Shown here: in pieces, positions 37,496 through 50,562 of the stretch
How positions within the stretch are numbered: the stretch's first letter is position 1
How the letters are laid out: each line of letters begins with the position of its first letter
From: Protea cynaroides
Taxonomy: Eukaryota; Streptophyta; Magnoliopsida; Proteales; Proteaceae
Length of the DNA: 64,000 nt
Assembly: GCA_028583415.1 (NCBI GenBank)
Contig: CM053274.1
Coordinates: 87,621,902 to 87,685,901, forward strand
Direction: 5' to 3'
The notes under the pieces: model-generated
Told to the model about the DNA's origin: nothing
The model's input: the letters and a program-made list of their open reading frames with translations, nothing else
Databases searched by the model: none
Position numbers and translations under genes: made by a program

Positions 37496-40421
37496 ATGGT
37501 TGGGGAAGGTGTGAAGAAGAGAGGGTTATCGACCTCCTTTGGTGGTGGGAAGAAGAAGGAGAAGATGAATAAAGCTGAGATTCAGAGCAGTGATGGGTTT
37601 GATTCAAAAACGAAAACAGAGAAGAAATTCGAGCGTAAGCTGGTGAAATACGAAGCTTTACCTGATTTTCTCAAGGATAACGAGTTTATTCTTGATTATT
37701 ACAGGTCTGAATGGCCTCTCAAAGACGCCATTCTCAGCGCTTTCTCTTGGCATAACGAAACTCTGAATGTTTGGACGTAATCTCTCTCTCTTCTCCTCTG
37801 AAAATTTAGTAATTGTCTCCTCTGAAAATTTAATAAATTGATGGTGAATTTGATGAACTTGAATGCAGGCATTTGGCGGGATTTCTAGTTTTTGCAGCGT
37901 TGACAGTGATGAGTTCCGTGGAAATTCCAGAAGGTCGAGGCTTTATCTCTGATTTCTCAAGGTAAACCTTCGTTTTCAGCATTACGGATTTCTCCATTAC
38001 TAATATTATCCAGAAATTCATTTGTTTGTTTGTTTGATTTCTCGATTAGGTCGATTCCAGGGGCTTTCATGATCACAAACAAAACCGGTAAATTGTTTCC
38101 TGTAAGTTCAAGAACTCAGATCCTCATGATTCTTTCTGAGACTCTGGATTTTATCATGCGATTCATCCGAAATCATATGTAATTTTGGAAAAAAGAGTTT
38201 TCCCCATCTGAAAAACCTGAAAACAGAAAACCAAAAAGCTCACTCTGTTCTTCCTACTCTTTTCTGATTTTCTTTAGATCCTGTGAATCAACCGGTACCG
38301 ACGTTCTCATCCTAGAAACTCGGACCTAATCTGACCATCTCTAATGCTGTGTCAAGCCCACAAACTTAGAGTTCCTTGTTATGGAAAGCAGGAACCATTA
38401 GCACGAACCATTAAAGGTAGCATCTTTTTTTTTTCCGGTGGGTTTGTCATAAAATTCCATTAAAAAGCTTTTTTGCTTTTATGGAGAATCGGATGAGTAA
38501 CGACACTTGTCATGATTTATCCTTAATTTATTTGCCACGTGATAAACTGAAATGGACACAAGTGAGCCCATGAGTCCATCTGATTAAGAAAAGGTGGAAT
38601 CGAATCCTCTCCTCCACGGTTCCCCGGCTCACCCCTCCAACAGTTGGATGGAGTGGGAGCCGGGAAGCCGTGGAGAAGAAGATTTGGACGCAGAAAAGGT
38701 CGTCACCATGTACTGGAATTTAATGGCATTTTTATAATTTTCTGTTAATTATTATTATTTTTTGGGTAAAATATTAATTATTATTGTTACAATGGTTTTT
38801 AATTTTTTAAAATTTACAAGACATTTCATCTGTCCGTTCCAGATATTATTGTGTTTTTTAAACTCTGAACATATTTAGATTAAAAAAAAGAGAAAAAGGT
38901 TTTTTGGGGAATAGTTTTGTTTTTTTGTGGGTAAATAGATAAAATAAATAGATAAAAAGAAAGGATGTTATAAAAATTTCAAATACGTGTAGGGATTTAT
39001 TTTATATTTCTTTTTTAAGGTGAGATGTTATAGATCATGGGTATCTGCACCGGAAGGGTAGGCTAAAGAAACATTCCCCTTAAAAAAATCATAAAAATGA
39101 ATAAGTTAATTTATCATATAATTATTGAAATCATCAAATTTTTACATGGATTATTTACTTCTTTTTTTTTTTAATTTTGAACTCAATTTAAGCACCTTTC
39201 AATTTTGTTTTGAATTTTTTTTTTTTTTTTTTTTTTTTTTGGGTATCGAATTTTGAAATAAAACTTGAACTGTAGGAATGATGACAGATACCACATGGAC
39301 CGACCCACTATGTTTAATTAAGTTTGTCACAAGGCAAGTAGTGACAAATACATGGATCCAATGTGCCCGGCCAGTTGGATTTTCCACTTTGCAATATTGG
39401 AAGTTTGGAACACGTCAAACATAGGAAAGTATAGTTTACCAACTTACCATGGCATCTTCCGTTATAGCACACTTTCTTTTTCCTTCATATGGGAGGGCTG
39501 TAGGGCAGTTTACCGACCATGGCCTCCTCCATTGTTGTACCTAATAGCTAATACCAAATCAAAAGAGGTCAGGTCAGGTCAGGTAGATTTTCTGGTAAAA
39601 CAAAGCTTCCAAACAATCAGCCTATTTGGATGATGTTCAACCACCCACCACCACCCATTCAAGTTTGGTATAAACTAGACAGACTTTAGGTAAAGTTTTA
39701 GTTCATCTAATCATTGGTTGATATTTGGCAGGAACTGAGAGCACAACAAGTGTCACAAGGCTCAATCCTCCAAGTGGACGGAGGAGGAGCTAATAGCTCT
39801 GATGCACTCCCTAGATGGCCATGGTTTGTGTTCTTGTTTGGTGCCATGGCCTGCTTGGTTTGCAGCACCATCTCCCACCTCCTTGCCTGTCACTCTCGCC
39901 GTCTCAATCTCTTTTTCTGGCGCCTCGACTATGCCGGCATCTCGATCATGATTGTTACCTCCTTTTTCACTCCTATTTACTACATTTTCTTCTGCCACCC
40001 TTACACTAGACTCCTCTACCTTTCCTCCATTACCACCCTTGGTATCCTCGCCATCATCACATTACTTGCTCCAGCCCTCTCCGCGCCTCGCTTCCGGTCA
40101 TTCAGGGCTGCCCTCTTCCTCACCATGGGCTTCTCAGGGGTCATACCTGCCGGCCACGCCCTTGTCTTGCATTGGGATTCCCCCCACATATTAGTATCTC
40201 TTGCATATGAGCTTGCTATGGCCGTCTCTTATGCCACCGGTGCAGCAGTCTACGTTAGCCGGATCCCAGAAAGGTGGAAGCCTGGAAAATTTGATATTGC
40301 TGGCCACAGCCATCAGATTTTCCATGTGCTCGTCGTCGCCGGAGCATTGGCTCATTATGCTGCTTCACTAGTGATCTTGGATTTTAGAAAGGATTCTCCT
40401 ACCTGTGAAACATGGACTTGA
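37496..40421 (+). CDS. HHP4-like: Heptahelical PAQR (adiponectin receptor-like) membrane protein
   Basis: Four exons on the plus strand: 37496-37776, 37869-37961, 38050-38101, 39732-40421, giving 371 aa. The N-terminus is basic and cytosolic-looking, followed by LPDFLKDNEFILDYYRSEWP, the usual lead-in of plant HHP proteins. PAQR signatures are complete: HNETLNVWTH (residues 86-95), STISH (His191) followed by LDYAGI (207-212), and GHSHQIFH (His336 and His340). The three histidines match the zinc site of the family. Seven hydrophobic segments can be traced from about residue 96 to 360. The family (known) includes AdipoR and plant HHP1-5, integral membrane proteins linked to hormone and sugar responses; the exact role here is inferred. 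Intron 3 is long (1630 bp) and AT-rich. Phases match at each junction and there is no internal stop. HHP4/HHP5-type is my best guess from the short N-terminus. Confidence 0.93.
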
Positions 40422-41251
40422 AATAAATTAACTAGTTTTTGTATCCTAAAATGTTCTTTTGAGCAATTAAGTTACCCGATGTATGAGTGACAATACAACC
40501 AAGGGACTCGATATTTGTCATTCAACCCCATGGATTATTTTGTTGGTTTTGGGGCATTTACTTCAAATTCGATATCAATGTAGCTTTCATGAAAACCAAC
40601 AAAAAAATGTAGATTTAATGAATTAATACTTCATAAAAATTTTGGGAGAGGGTTCCCCACAATGCCAAATAAGTATATGCATGAATCGAGATTTTCAACA
40701 AAGCCATAAAAGGTTAGGGCAAAGAGAGAGAATGTGAGTTATGTGAGAGATTACAGAAAAGAAAACCCACAGTGGCATTGTGGGTATCTTTTTGGTTTGT
40801 AGAGACTTTGGAGATGTTCATCCCTGGATATTGGAAGTTTATCCATCACAAAAAACATCTCAAAACTATATAACCAATTTCTATTAATACGAATTGAAAC
40901 CAAGATGATCCTGACCCACAGGCTAGTGACTGAAGGTGCCTAGAATCATATCGGGAGAATTTAAAACCCATACTAACCAGCCCATACTGGTAAAGCAGAC
41001 AAAAGATCATATTCTTTCTCCACTGTATTTAACATTGTGCCATCTGCAATGCAAAAGGCCGTAGGAAGAAATTCCATTCACTGAGATTTGAATGATGTTC
41101 CAAAATTAAATGCTATAAATCAAATCATATGGCAAAGTGGTGGGTAAGTGTGCCATTACAAACACACCTCACTTCTTTGTCTGCTCATGAAATTGATTAG
41201 GTGAATCACTTGCCCATAAGGAAATCATTTTCCAGTTACATTTCATATAAT

Positions 41252-41598
41252 TTGAGGTTGTGTTTGGTTGCAAGGGGAATTGAAGAGAAGGGTGAGAAAT
41301 TTTTTAACTTCAAAAGAAAACTTTTATAGTTGTAACACAAAATAATTGTCTAAACTACCTAATTTTCTTAATATATTTAGTAATGATACTAATAAGATGT
41401 AAAATTTATTTTACTTTTGAAATGCAAGGGATTTGAATGCAAAGTAAAGTGTGAGTTAATAACTAAATAAAGAATGATTTGGAATTAGTTGCATAGCAAT
41501 GTAATAGCATGTTGTAATTATTACAAAAATTTTCTTTTTAAATTAAAAAAATCACTTACTTTCCCTTTAATTATCCTTGCAACCAAACACAGCCTCAA
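41252..41598. mobile_element. MITE family A, copy 2
   Basis: The termini TTGAGGTTGTGTTTGGTTGC and, in reverse complement, TTGAGGCTGTGTTTGGTTGC are inverted repeats. The interior resembles 44987-45310 (GAAAACTTTTATA, TAATGATACT, AATGATTTGGAATT). It lies 0.8 kb past the stop codon of the HHP-like gene. Confidence 0.85.
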
Positions 41599-44500
41599 GG
41601 CATCGCACTCAGGCTTGCATTTTCATAAACATTCAGGGCATACAGTTGGGGGACTAACCATGTCAGCCAACTAGTTATATATAACAGAACAAGATTAATA
41701 AGGAAGTTATTCATCTGCATCTATTTACCTCATTTGATCTTTGGCTAATGGCAAGAAAAAAACCCGGTTAACGATTGCACCACTTCCATGTACAGCTCCT
41801 CAACTGGAGATTACCTATCAGGAAACTAGATCCCCTACAGTTTGTCGTTAGTTACTTTGACAACCACCATGAATTCAAAGCATGAAACAAAGAGAAGAAT
41901 CTGACTCCCAGCATAACTGACCAACCAGTGCCATCAGCTGTCCAGTAGATTTCATCCATATACCATTATGTAACTTGAAACATCTCTATTGCTGGATGTC
42001 CTCAGCCTCTACTACAAAATCTTGTGAAAACATGGAATGTTCTTAAATTGCTCGACTTGCCAGAAACTCTTTTACCAAAGGAACCCAATTCAATTTTCTC
42101 TTCTGTTTGCTGCCCACTGCCTGCAACAAATTCACTTCATATTCTGTTGAGATCTCTCTTAACACTGTGTTCACCACCCATCTGTCAAATGACAAAGCAA
42201 GTAAGCTTAACTTTTTCTAGAAAGGTTAAGATCCTCCTTTTTAACACCTCACCTCAATAACGTCAGTTTCACTCACTGTAGTCTCCCCAGCGCTTAGTTG
42301 GCTTTTCCTCAGCTTTTACCTTGCTGCAAATTTCTTTTGCAACTACAATACCATCAGAAACTTCAACTGTAGCTGTAGGATCTTGTTTCACTTCAAGATT
42401 TGCCTTTTCAGCATCTATAGATGGTTGCTCTTGCTCGTTTTCCTCATCTTGTAGGTTTTCTCCCTCCTTCCATTCCATGAAGGCTTTTCAGCATCCTCAT
42501 CTGTCCCAATTTTATCTTTGTTTTCAACTACTTCAACTGTTGAAGACTCAAGTGAAAAGTTTGGAGACACTAGAAAACCATTAAGAGACTTTGGAATACT
42601 ATTAGGAGATGCTGGAAAGCAGTTATATGGGACCAAAGCACCGTCTGGGGATGATGGATATCCATTTGTATGCACTGGAACAGCAAGCGAATAAGCTGGT
42701 AAACTATTTAAAACCCATAGTTGCCCCGGTATGAACTCAATTGCATGTGGGTTCATTATTATAGGAGGGTTGAAGTGATTCCCATCCCCAGCATGTTCAG
42801 CATTTTGGAAACAATGCTTGTGGCGCAGAACCTGATTTCCAGACCGGTTATAGCCTCCTGACAAACGGGGACCATAAGGAACAAAGGCCATTGCTGACTG
42901 ATGAGACTTACGAACAGGATTAACATTCAGCATTGGAGGAACATTAATGGGCAGAGGCAAAATTCCATCGTGATCTTTGAAACCTGGCATGGGAACTGAG
43001 CCAAAGACAGCAACCATGGAGGGGTTGAATGGAGGTGCTGCTGCAAAAAGTTTTCTACTTGTCTCTTTTCCAGGTTCTGATTCCTCCTGCCTTTCTCCTG
43101 CTAATGAAGGTTTTCCATTCTCACTATCATTCAAAAATACAGCTTTTAGACTTTGACTTGCCACTGCCATCTTTTCTTCAACAGTGCTTGCATCTTCTCT
43201 GGGTAACTGCATTACATCTTCTCTTGAAATAGACTGAGGTTCCAAATCAGATAAAGTAGTTAATTGTTCCTTCATGGTAACTTCTGTACTCAAAGTTTCA
43301 GATTCAACTAAAGTAGCATTTGAACCCTTCAAAGAATCAGAGTTATAAGAAAGTACTGCAACTTCCATACCTTCAATTTTTCCTTCAACATAAACACCCA
43401 TTATTTCTTGTGGACGATGAGGAGGATCAGTAACTGCATTATCACACACTCCTGTTTCTTTATCTTCAAATACACATTCCTTTACTGCCTCACTAAAAAC
43501 TAGTGCTCTCCCTCATCGTGATTCTCGACCTTTTCCTCATCTTCATTCTTTACTATCTCCTCCTCAAATTGAGCCAAATCTTTTAAGGCATTTTCCTTGC
43601 TTTCCTCAGGGTCATGCTCATGGGTAGGATTTCCCTTTGGAAGCTGCTTCATTACAGCATTCACTATTGTTCCAGGTGGAGCCAATGCAAAACGTTAAGA
43701 GCTTTCCATCTGACTGCACATTGATTGGACCGGTCAGAGCATATTTTGTGGTAGCAGGGCTAGCTGAAGCTAATTTTGGAATCAGAGATTTTTCTGTAGC
43801 TGTAACTGAAGTGGCAGGGTTATTGAGCTTTGGACTGCAGCTTGAACTCTTTACTAACTTCCTCTGTGAAGGAGCAGAAGTAACCTCATTTGGAGATGTT
43901 CTTGTGGACTGGAAATTGGTAGGCCTTCCTCTGTATCCTGCGGATTCGGAGACATAAGTATTCAGTTTTGCAAGGCTTGGCCTCCTTGAGCCAGAGGACT
44001 TACGACCTGCAGGTCAACCCTTCGGAACAGCTTCTTGCCATCCTTCATCAGAAATATCTTCCTCTGCTAGATGGTCATCCTGTTGGTTCAGTGCAGACTC
44101 ATCTGCAAGACTGATAATAGATTTCTCATCTTTAGACTCCATAAGCCAAGCTTCTGTATTGTTTTCCTTGTCACTGTAGGTCTCTATCAAAAGAGACGTC
44201 GACGACAATATTTCATCCTTTTGATATTCATCTGCGGTTGTGTCCCATTGGTTTTGGCCCTGTTTTCCTTTGATCTGTAGTGATGGGGTAAGGAATTTTA
44301 ATGCTGATATCACAAAGATGATAAGAAAATTAGACAAAATATGCATTCAAGGTTCTGAAGAAGAAATATTGAACACACCTTTGCACGCGCTTGCTTCTTT
44401 TGGTTTTCTTTCCCTTTCAGATCAGCATCTGGGTTTATGTAATTTAAAAGGTCCGACACACTGATCCAAAAGTGGGGTATAGAATTAGAAATCCATCAAT

Positions 44501-44986
44501 AAATGTATCCTGAATACCTTTAAAATTTGGAGATGAATTGTCGAGTGCAAAAATAAAACTCCCAAAATCAATGACAACATAATTTCCTAGAATCATGATA
44601 ATGGCATCTTTTTGAGGTTTGAAATAAAAAATGAAGTAGCCCCACTCTTTTCCTAAACAATGAACGGAAACAACAACGATCATGGTGGTAGTAATGTTTT
44701 AATGGTCGTGGCAGTAATACTAATACTATAAATAATAAAGAATACCAGAAGAGGCGCTAAAAGAGACTAAAAGCAAGGTCTAATGAACAAGCCAGATAAT
44801 TGGGACATAAACTAATACAGAAAGACTATGACATGATCAATCATCACATATTAATATTGAATATTGAATCAATGCACTATTCATGGGGGTGACAGAAAAA
44901 AAATAACATAATATGTCTATACTAAGCCTTTTCCCAATTAAATGGAGTTGGCTACACAGATCCTGCTTCACCATCTACCCTTGTGT

Positions 44987-45310
44987 CTCCGTGTGGTTGC
45001 AAGGAAAGCTAAAGGGAAAGGAAGTGATTTTCAAACCTAAAAAGAAAACTTTTATAATCATTACTTAACATACTTGTATACACTACTTAAATTTCTTATC
45101 ATGTCAAGTAATGATACTTTTTAGATGTACTTTTATTTTGATTTTCAAATCTAATGCAAAGTAAAATGAAATTTAATAAGAAAATATGAAATGATTTGGA
45201 ATTTTGTGACATATCATGTGATGTAATGATTACAAAGGTTTTTTTTTTTTTTTGAAAATTTCACTTCATTTCCCAACCCTTTAACTTCCCTTGCAACCAA
45301 ACACAGCCGT
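44987..45310. mobile_element. MITE family A, copy 3
   Basis: The left end CTCCGTGTGGTTGCAAGG and the right end, in reverse complement CGGCTGTGTTTGGTTGCAAG, are inverted repeats. The interior aligns with the copy at 41252. It lies inside the region of the REC/TSS pseudogene where TPR exons are missing. Confidence 0.82.
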
Positions 45311-45488
45311 GTGATATCATGTTTGTTGTGAAAATTTTAAGCTAATCAAATCATATTAAATGTCTATCAAGGAGTCAAACATTGAACAGCAATCATTAAC
45401 TGTTCAAAATGAGTCATGCATATCTAATTAAAAGAGTGGTGATCTATAACCCACCAAAGTTCATGATTGGATGAAGAATCCTGACCAT

Positions 45489-45868
45489 TGTAGACACCAA
45501 AATTTCCTGTCTCATAACAGATTAACCAGTTCTCTCTTACAATCATTTACCTTGTAACAAAATAGAAAAATAAGATAAGATGGAGAGAATCGATGTGTAC
45601 TGCTCCTTTCCTTGTAGCTTGTATTTATAGAAAATAAAATACAACTATTAGATAGGATCTAAGACTCTACAAGTCAGAGTAATAGTCACAAACTAGAGAC
45701 AAAGTAAACTCAAAATAGGAAAAGAAAACTAACAAGCCTAATTGGTAAAGGAAACTAATAAACTAATTAAGAGTCTATATACTAATAAGAGTCCAAGTCC
45801 TAGAAACTAGCACTAATTACTCTGACTAAGTCAAAGCAGTATACAGTTACAATTTTATTATGCTAACA
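45489..45868 (-). mobile_element. Copia-type LTR beside the assembly gap
   Basis: Read on the minus strand, a polypurine tract (AGCTTGAGGGGGGA, 45869-45882) is followed by TGTTAGCATAATA at 45868. A TATA box (TCTATAAATAC) lies near 45621-45632 and the likely end is TGTCTACA at 45489. The rest of the element would extend into the gap. The lower boundary is inferred from the TG..CA rule. Confidence 0.65.
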
Positions 45869-45922
45869 TCCCCCCTCAAGCTGGAGCATGAAAGAATGTG
45901 AGAGCTTCAACTTGAAACAAAA

Positions 45923-46049
45923 TAGCAGCGTAAGCAGCAGTTGTAGTAGTAGGAGCAATAGCAGTAGTAGTGGCAGCAATAGTAGTAGTAGCAGCAGTAA
46001 TAGTAGCAGCAGCACAGTATAGGTCACTGTGAACCAAGTAGTAGTAGCA
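45923..46049. repeat. Trinucleotide (GTA/GCA)n tract at the gap edge
   Basis: An imperfect trinucleotide run of AGC, AGT and AAT units stops exactly where the N run starts. In one reading frame it would encode runs of Ser, Ala or Val, but no gene context supports that. Confidence 0.85.
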
Positions 46050-46549
46050 NNNNNNNNNNNNNNNNNNNNNNNNNNNNNNNNNNNNNNNNNNNNNNNNNNN
46101 NNNNNNNNNNNNNNNNNNNNNNNNNNNNNNNNNNNNNNNNNNNNNNNNNNNNNNNNNNNNNNNNNNNNNNNNNNNNNNNNNNNNNNNNNNNNNNNNNNNN
46201 NNNNNNNNNNNNNNNNNNNNNNNNNNNNNNNNNNNNNNNNNNNNNNNNNNNNNNNNNNNNNNNNNNNNNNNNNNNNNNNNNNNNNNNNNNNNNNNNNNNN
46301 NNNNNNNNNNNNNNNNNNNNNNNNNNNNNNNNNNNNNNNNNNNNNNNNNNNNNNNNNNNNNNNNNNNNNNNNNNNNNNNNNNNNNNNNNNNNNNNNNNNN
46401 NNNNNNNNNNNNNNNNNNNNNNNNNNNNNNNNNNNNNNNNNNNNNNNNNNNNNNNNNNNNNNNNNNNNNNNNNNNNNNNNNNNNNNNNNNNNNNNNNNNN
46501 NNNNNNNNNNNNNNNNNNNNNNNNNNNNNNNNNNNNNNNNNNNNNNNNN
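46050..46549. other. Assembly gap, exactly 500 N
   Basis: The run of N is 500 bases, a usual placeholder length, so the true distance is unknown. It is bounded on the left by the trinucleotide repeat and the copia LTR. Confidence 0.99.
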
Positions 46550-47635
46550 TTTAGATGGTGAGGAATAGCATATCAGAAAACTTAAGTCAAATAAGATTTA
46601 TCACAACTAAATGGGTTGGCTACATGGATCATGTTTCATCAATTAACTCTATTTGAGGATATGCATGTTGTCAACTCGAATCCATGCATTTTTTTTTTCT
46701 CTCACATTCTTCCAAAATCATTTTAGGCCTATGCCTTGCCCTTTCATGATGGCAAAGGGGGACTCAGGAATGACACACATAATATTCCCCTTGCAGCAGG
46801 TCTTTTCTCAAACCAACCCAGAAAACCAGAATAGAAACTTTTAGACAATTGCACTGAAAATTCGATCGTTGGTTGACCTTCAAACTTGGAGGAGTTGAAC
46901 TTTAGGATGTGCTTTATAATATACCCAAATTTGAAGATGATCCAGCCAGGGATGAAGAAGTTATGAATGTTCGGAAAACTCTTATCATCTGAAAACGTGT
47001 CTGGTAGTTGCAACTTTGCTTGATCTAGTTGTAATTTCATATTCACACAATATTTGAATGATCAAATAGTAGTACTAATGTCGCAATTACTTGAGAGAGA
47101 TTTAAAAGACGAAACAACAAAAGGATCAAGAAGTAAGTTTGCTGTTGAGTCTCACAACCAAGAGAAACCCAACAAGAAATCGTAACAGATTTTCTGATTT
47201 ATCAAAGTTCATTGATCTTCTATTCCATTCATCTATATATAGAGTTCAATGCTTACAGCATATAAAAAGTCCCAATGAGAATGGAAATAGGAAACTAAAT
47301 CCTAAGCAGCAAACAATTAGGTTACCAAGTCCTATTAGGAAACTAGGTCCTAACTAAACAAGGATTAGGAAACTTAGACAATAGTTTCCAAAATAAACCA
47401 AACCACTAACTAATCCTTCCCCTAGTAGATGTCATCATCTGATTAGGAAACAACTGAAATAAAATAACTAATCTTAATCACAATAAAATACTAATGCAAA
47501 TCAAATTCAAATCAAGCAGTCTCGGTTTGGCCCATCAGTCTCAGTTTGGGCTGGTCCACGATTTCGATAAAGTAGTTTATTCTTTCATTTGTAAACCTGT
47601 ACTGCATCAGCAAGCTCCTCCAATCTGAATCATGT

Positions 47636-48262
47636 CACTCCTCCTCATCGGCGATCTCGCCGAGATCTCGAGAATCTTGAACTTCTCGAATTGGTTGCGA
47701 CGAGATCTCGAGATTCTCAACCAGTTCTCGACCAGTCTCAACTAGTTCTCGAGTGGTCTTGACAATTTTGACCAGTTTTCGACCATTTCTTCACATTTTT
47801 TACCAATTTTTTACTGGTCTTGACATAATGTATGAATTATGATTGTATGATCTACATGACTACTTTGGGTTTTTTTACTATGACAATTAACTAATTAAGT
47901 GCAATTATGTTTATTCTTCATTTCTTCTCCAAAAATATAACTTTACTGGCTCACTTGGTCTTCTTTGATCTTCTACTAGTGTAACATTATGTAGAATAAC
48001 CAATATTAACCTAGGTTTACATCTAAACTTCAGACCGACACTGTCAAACATAAGTGCAAACCCAAACAACCACCATGTGTGATTATTTTTACAATTTTAT
48101 GGTTTAAATGTGTTTATATATGCTAAAATAGGGTTTTCTTGGAATATCAAGCCTTAAAATGGTCATTTTAGGGTCGAAACATACATTTAAGCCTTCGCGG
48201 ATTTTGTGCCTGGTCTCGCCGAGATCTAGAAAATCTTGGTTTTCCCAAGGGTCGAGACACCT
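47636..48262. mobile_element. Repeat with CTCGCCGAGATCTCGAG motifs
   Basis: Both ends contain TCTCGCCGAGATCT (about 47647 and 48214) with related variants (CGACGAGATCTCGAGATTCT, ACCAGTTCTCGACCAGTCTC) between them. The motif-rich ends around an AT-rich centre look like a transposon remnant; I cannot assign a class. Confidence 0.4.
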
Positions 48263-49934
48263 TGAGTTTCCAGATTCTGAACAATGCTCATCAATGCTTT
48301 TAGAGTTCTTCCTATAGATTTGTATATGGTAGCAGAACAGGGATTCAAAAGTCTGCAATATCATTATCTACTCATGTGGCAAGTTTAAACCCGCCCCTGC
48401 CCCTTAGAGCTCTTTGCTGGGCGCTGATTTAATTAGAATGTGAAACTCTAATGGCTAGCATCAATGGGGGAAACAGTTCATGATAGAGTAGGTCATAGAG
48501 CTGCAACCAATCACATTAAGCATTTAACAAACTTTGAGGTGCACCTAATCAACGGACAGTTCAGATTGCCCAGGCTGGTTACACACTAAAGCATCATTGA
48601 CCCAACAATGGCTTGGTTCTTTAGTGGACGCCATAAATATATGTAAATAATTAGGTGACAAAAATATTCTGCATATAATTAAATAAAATTTATGCTAACC
48701 ATGTGTGCCCTGGTCCTAAAATCAAGGTGGAATACCACCTGACTGACATGCATTTCAAGGATATACATATACATAAACATATACAAAAGGAAAAAATAAA
48801 ATAAATCAAAGCATATACCTGGTTAAATTCCCCAGCGTGGTAGAGCACTACAGCCAAAAGGCTATATGCTCCAGCTGTCATTCAATGATAAGGACCACAT
48901 ACTGCCACAAGCTTCGAGAGTGCCTTCAAAACCCAATATGAAAAATTAGGGTTTTGATTGCCAGAAAAACAACTCAATTTGTCAGGAAATCAATAGATAA
49001 CGGTTGCAATACCTTAGTACCATAGTTAACAGCATCTTCCAGTTTTCCTTTATCCAATGAAGTCTTGGATGACTCCAACAGTGTACGCCCATCTGCAGAT
49101 GAGCATGCTATGTGCTGTATTATAGAATTACCAGCATTAAAGCTTCCATAAAAACCTTAGCTTTTTCAATACCAGTGTCTAACATAATAAAATCATGTAT
49201 AATACCTTATACACTGGGACCAGGCTAATAATATCTGATTTCCTAAAAGGTGATGTTGTATCCATATCATAATCCCTAGGAAAAAGCTCAAGTCCAACCT
49301 GATAAAAGAAGTTACGAACAAAAAATAAGGAGAAGGTGAATTAAGTGACTGGCAATATAGCGATTGAGATCAGGTACCTTGTGCATAGCCCACGAAGAAT
49401 GGCAAACTTCCTCAAACTCTGGCAACTTTCAGTTTTCCAGTGCCAACTAAATCTCTTCAAGATGTAAGTCTCTACCCATTTCCATTTGAGATTATCATCA
49501 TTTCTTATATCTGCATCAACGTTTCCAAATGGAAGGTTTTCCAAGTAAGACATTCAAGCATGCGGCTATAGACCCAACCAAGTCACCTACATCATAAACT
49601 GCTGCAACAACTGCTTGTAGTATGTGCTTGTAAGCTCGAACAACCATCTCATGTAAACAGAGAGATTCTACATGAGGGAGCTTGTTTGAAAGTTCAACCT
49701 GGTGTAATGCAGAGGAAAAGGGGAAACAAAACAAAATACTTTGGGCTAGTAAGTATTCCAAAAATACTATCGATTCTACAACAAAACCACTCATAACCGG
49801 CAATGCAAGAGAAGCCATCGAGAAGCTACTGAACATCGTAAAAATTTTGGGCATTGGAATAGCTATTCCTCCCATTTCATCGAGATAAACAAGACGTATT
49901 CTATCGTAACTCGTTCCTGCAATGGGGGCAAGGA

Positions 49935-50005
49935 AAGGGTATAACTCAGCAGTACAATGTTACCTTGACGTCGTGGAAGTCATCAGTCGAGCCTAATTAT
50001 CCCTA
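49935..50005 (+). pseudogene. trnV-GAC: Degenerate plastid-derived trnV-GAC, copy 1
   Basis: The stretch follows plastid tRNA-Val(GAC): TATAACTCAGC in the D arm, CCTTGAC around the anticodon, GTGGAAGTCATCAG in the variable and T region, ATTATCCCTA at the 3' end. It lacks one T in the T-loop (CAGTCGAG against CAGTTCGAG) and has changes in the D stem (AGTACAATGT). Not expected to function. Confidence 0.8.
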
Positions 50006-50040
50006 AACCCAATGTCAGTTTTTCTATTTTGACTTGCCCC

Positions 50041-50325
50041 CGGCCGTCCTCTCGTACTGGGGAAAGGTCCTCTCAATGCTCTAACACCCACACCGGATAT
50101 GGACCGAACTGTCTCACGACGTTCTGAATCCAGCTCACGTACCTCTTTAATGGGCAAACAGCCCAGCCCTTGGAACATACTACAGCCCCAGGTGGCAAAG
50201 AGCCGACATCGAGGTGCCAAACCTTCCTGTCGATGTGAACTCTTGGGGAAGATCAGCCTGTTATCCCTGGAGTAACTTTTATCCGTTGAGCAACAGCCCT
50301 TCCACTCGGCACCGTCGGATCACTA
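50041..50325 (-). pseudogene. rrn23: Plastid 23S rRNA 3' fragment
   Basis: The plus strand is the reverse complement of the 3' part of 23S rRNA. It contains complements of the conserved peptidyl-transferase-proximal sequence (GTCTCACGACGTTCTGAA, GGAACATACTACAGCCCC, GATCAGCCTGTTATCCCT, CACTCGGCACCGTCGGATCA). About 285 bp remain, with several substitutions relative to plastid sequence as I remember it. Confidence 0.9.
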
Positions 50326-50490
50326 TTTTCGATAGGAGCAGTTGACAATTGAATCCCATTTTTCCCATTCTTTTCGTATCCTTTAGTGCGAAAAGAAGGC
50401 CCGGCTCCAATTGTTCAGGAATAGTGGCATTGAGTTTCTCGACCCTTTGCCTTAGGATTAGTCAGTTCTATTTCTCGATGGGGGCAAGGA

Positions 50491-50562
50491 AGGGGTATAA
50501 CTCAGCAGTAGAGTGTCACCTTGACATGGTGGAAGTCATCAGTTCGAGCTTGATTATCCCTA
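50491..50562 (+). pseudogene. trnV-GAC: Plastid-derived trnV-GAC, copy 2
   Basis: This is a 72-nt copy with complete arms: AGGGGTATAACTC start, anticodon in CCTTGACATGG, intact T arm CAGTTCGAGC, end TATCCCTA. It is better preserved than the copy about 550 bp upstream. The flanking GCAAGGA and AAACCCAATGTCAG match the other copy, showing that they share plastid flanks. As nuclear-embedded plastid DNA it is most likely not expressed. Confidence 0.82.

Noticed and set aside
39762..40194. ORFs on both strands over the last HHP exon
   Set aside because: They are frame shadows of a GC-rich coding exon.
46029..46568. 179-codon ORF across the gap
   Set aside because: It consists almost wholly of N.
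46744..47046. 100-codon minus-strand ORF (FSDDKSFPNIHNFFIPGW...)
   Set aside because: It reads somewhat like protein, but I cannot tie it to a family or to neighbouring exons; it may be part of the retroelement near the gap.
49935..50562. Functional nuclear tRNA-Val genes
   Set aside because: The sequences match plastid trnV-GAC with plastid flanks, and one copy is damaged; they are transferred plastid DNA.
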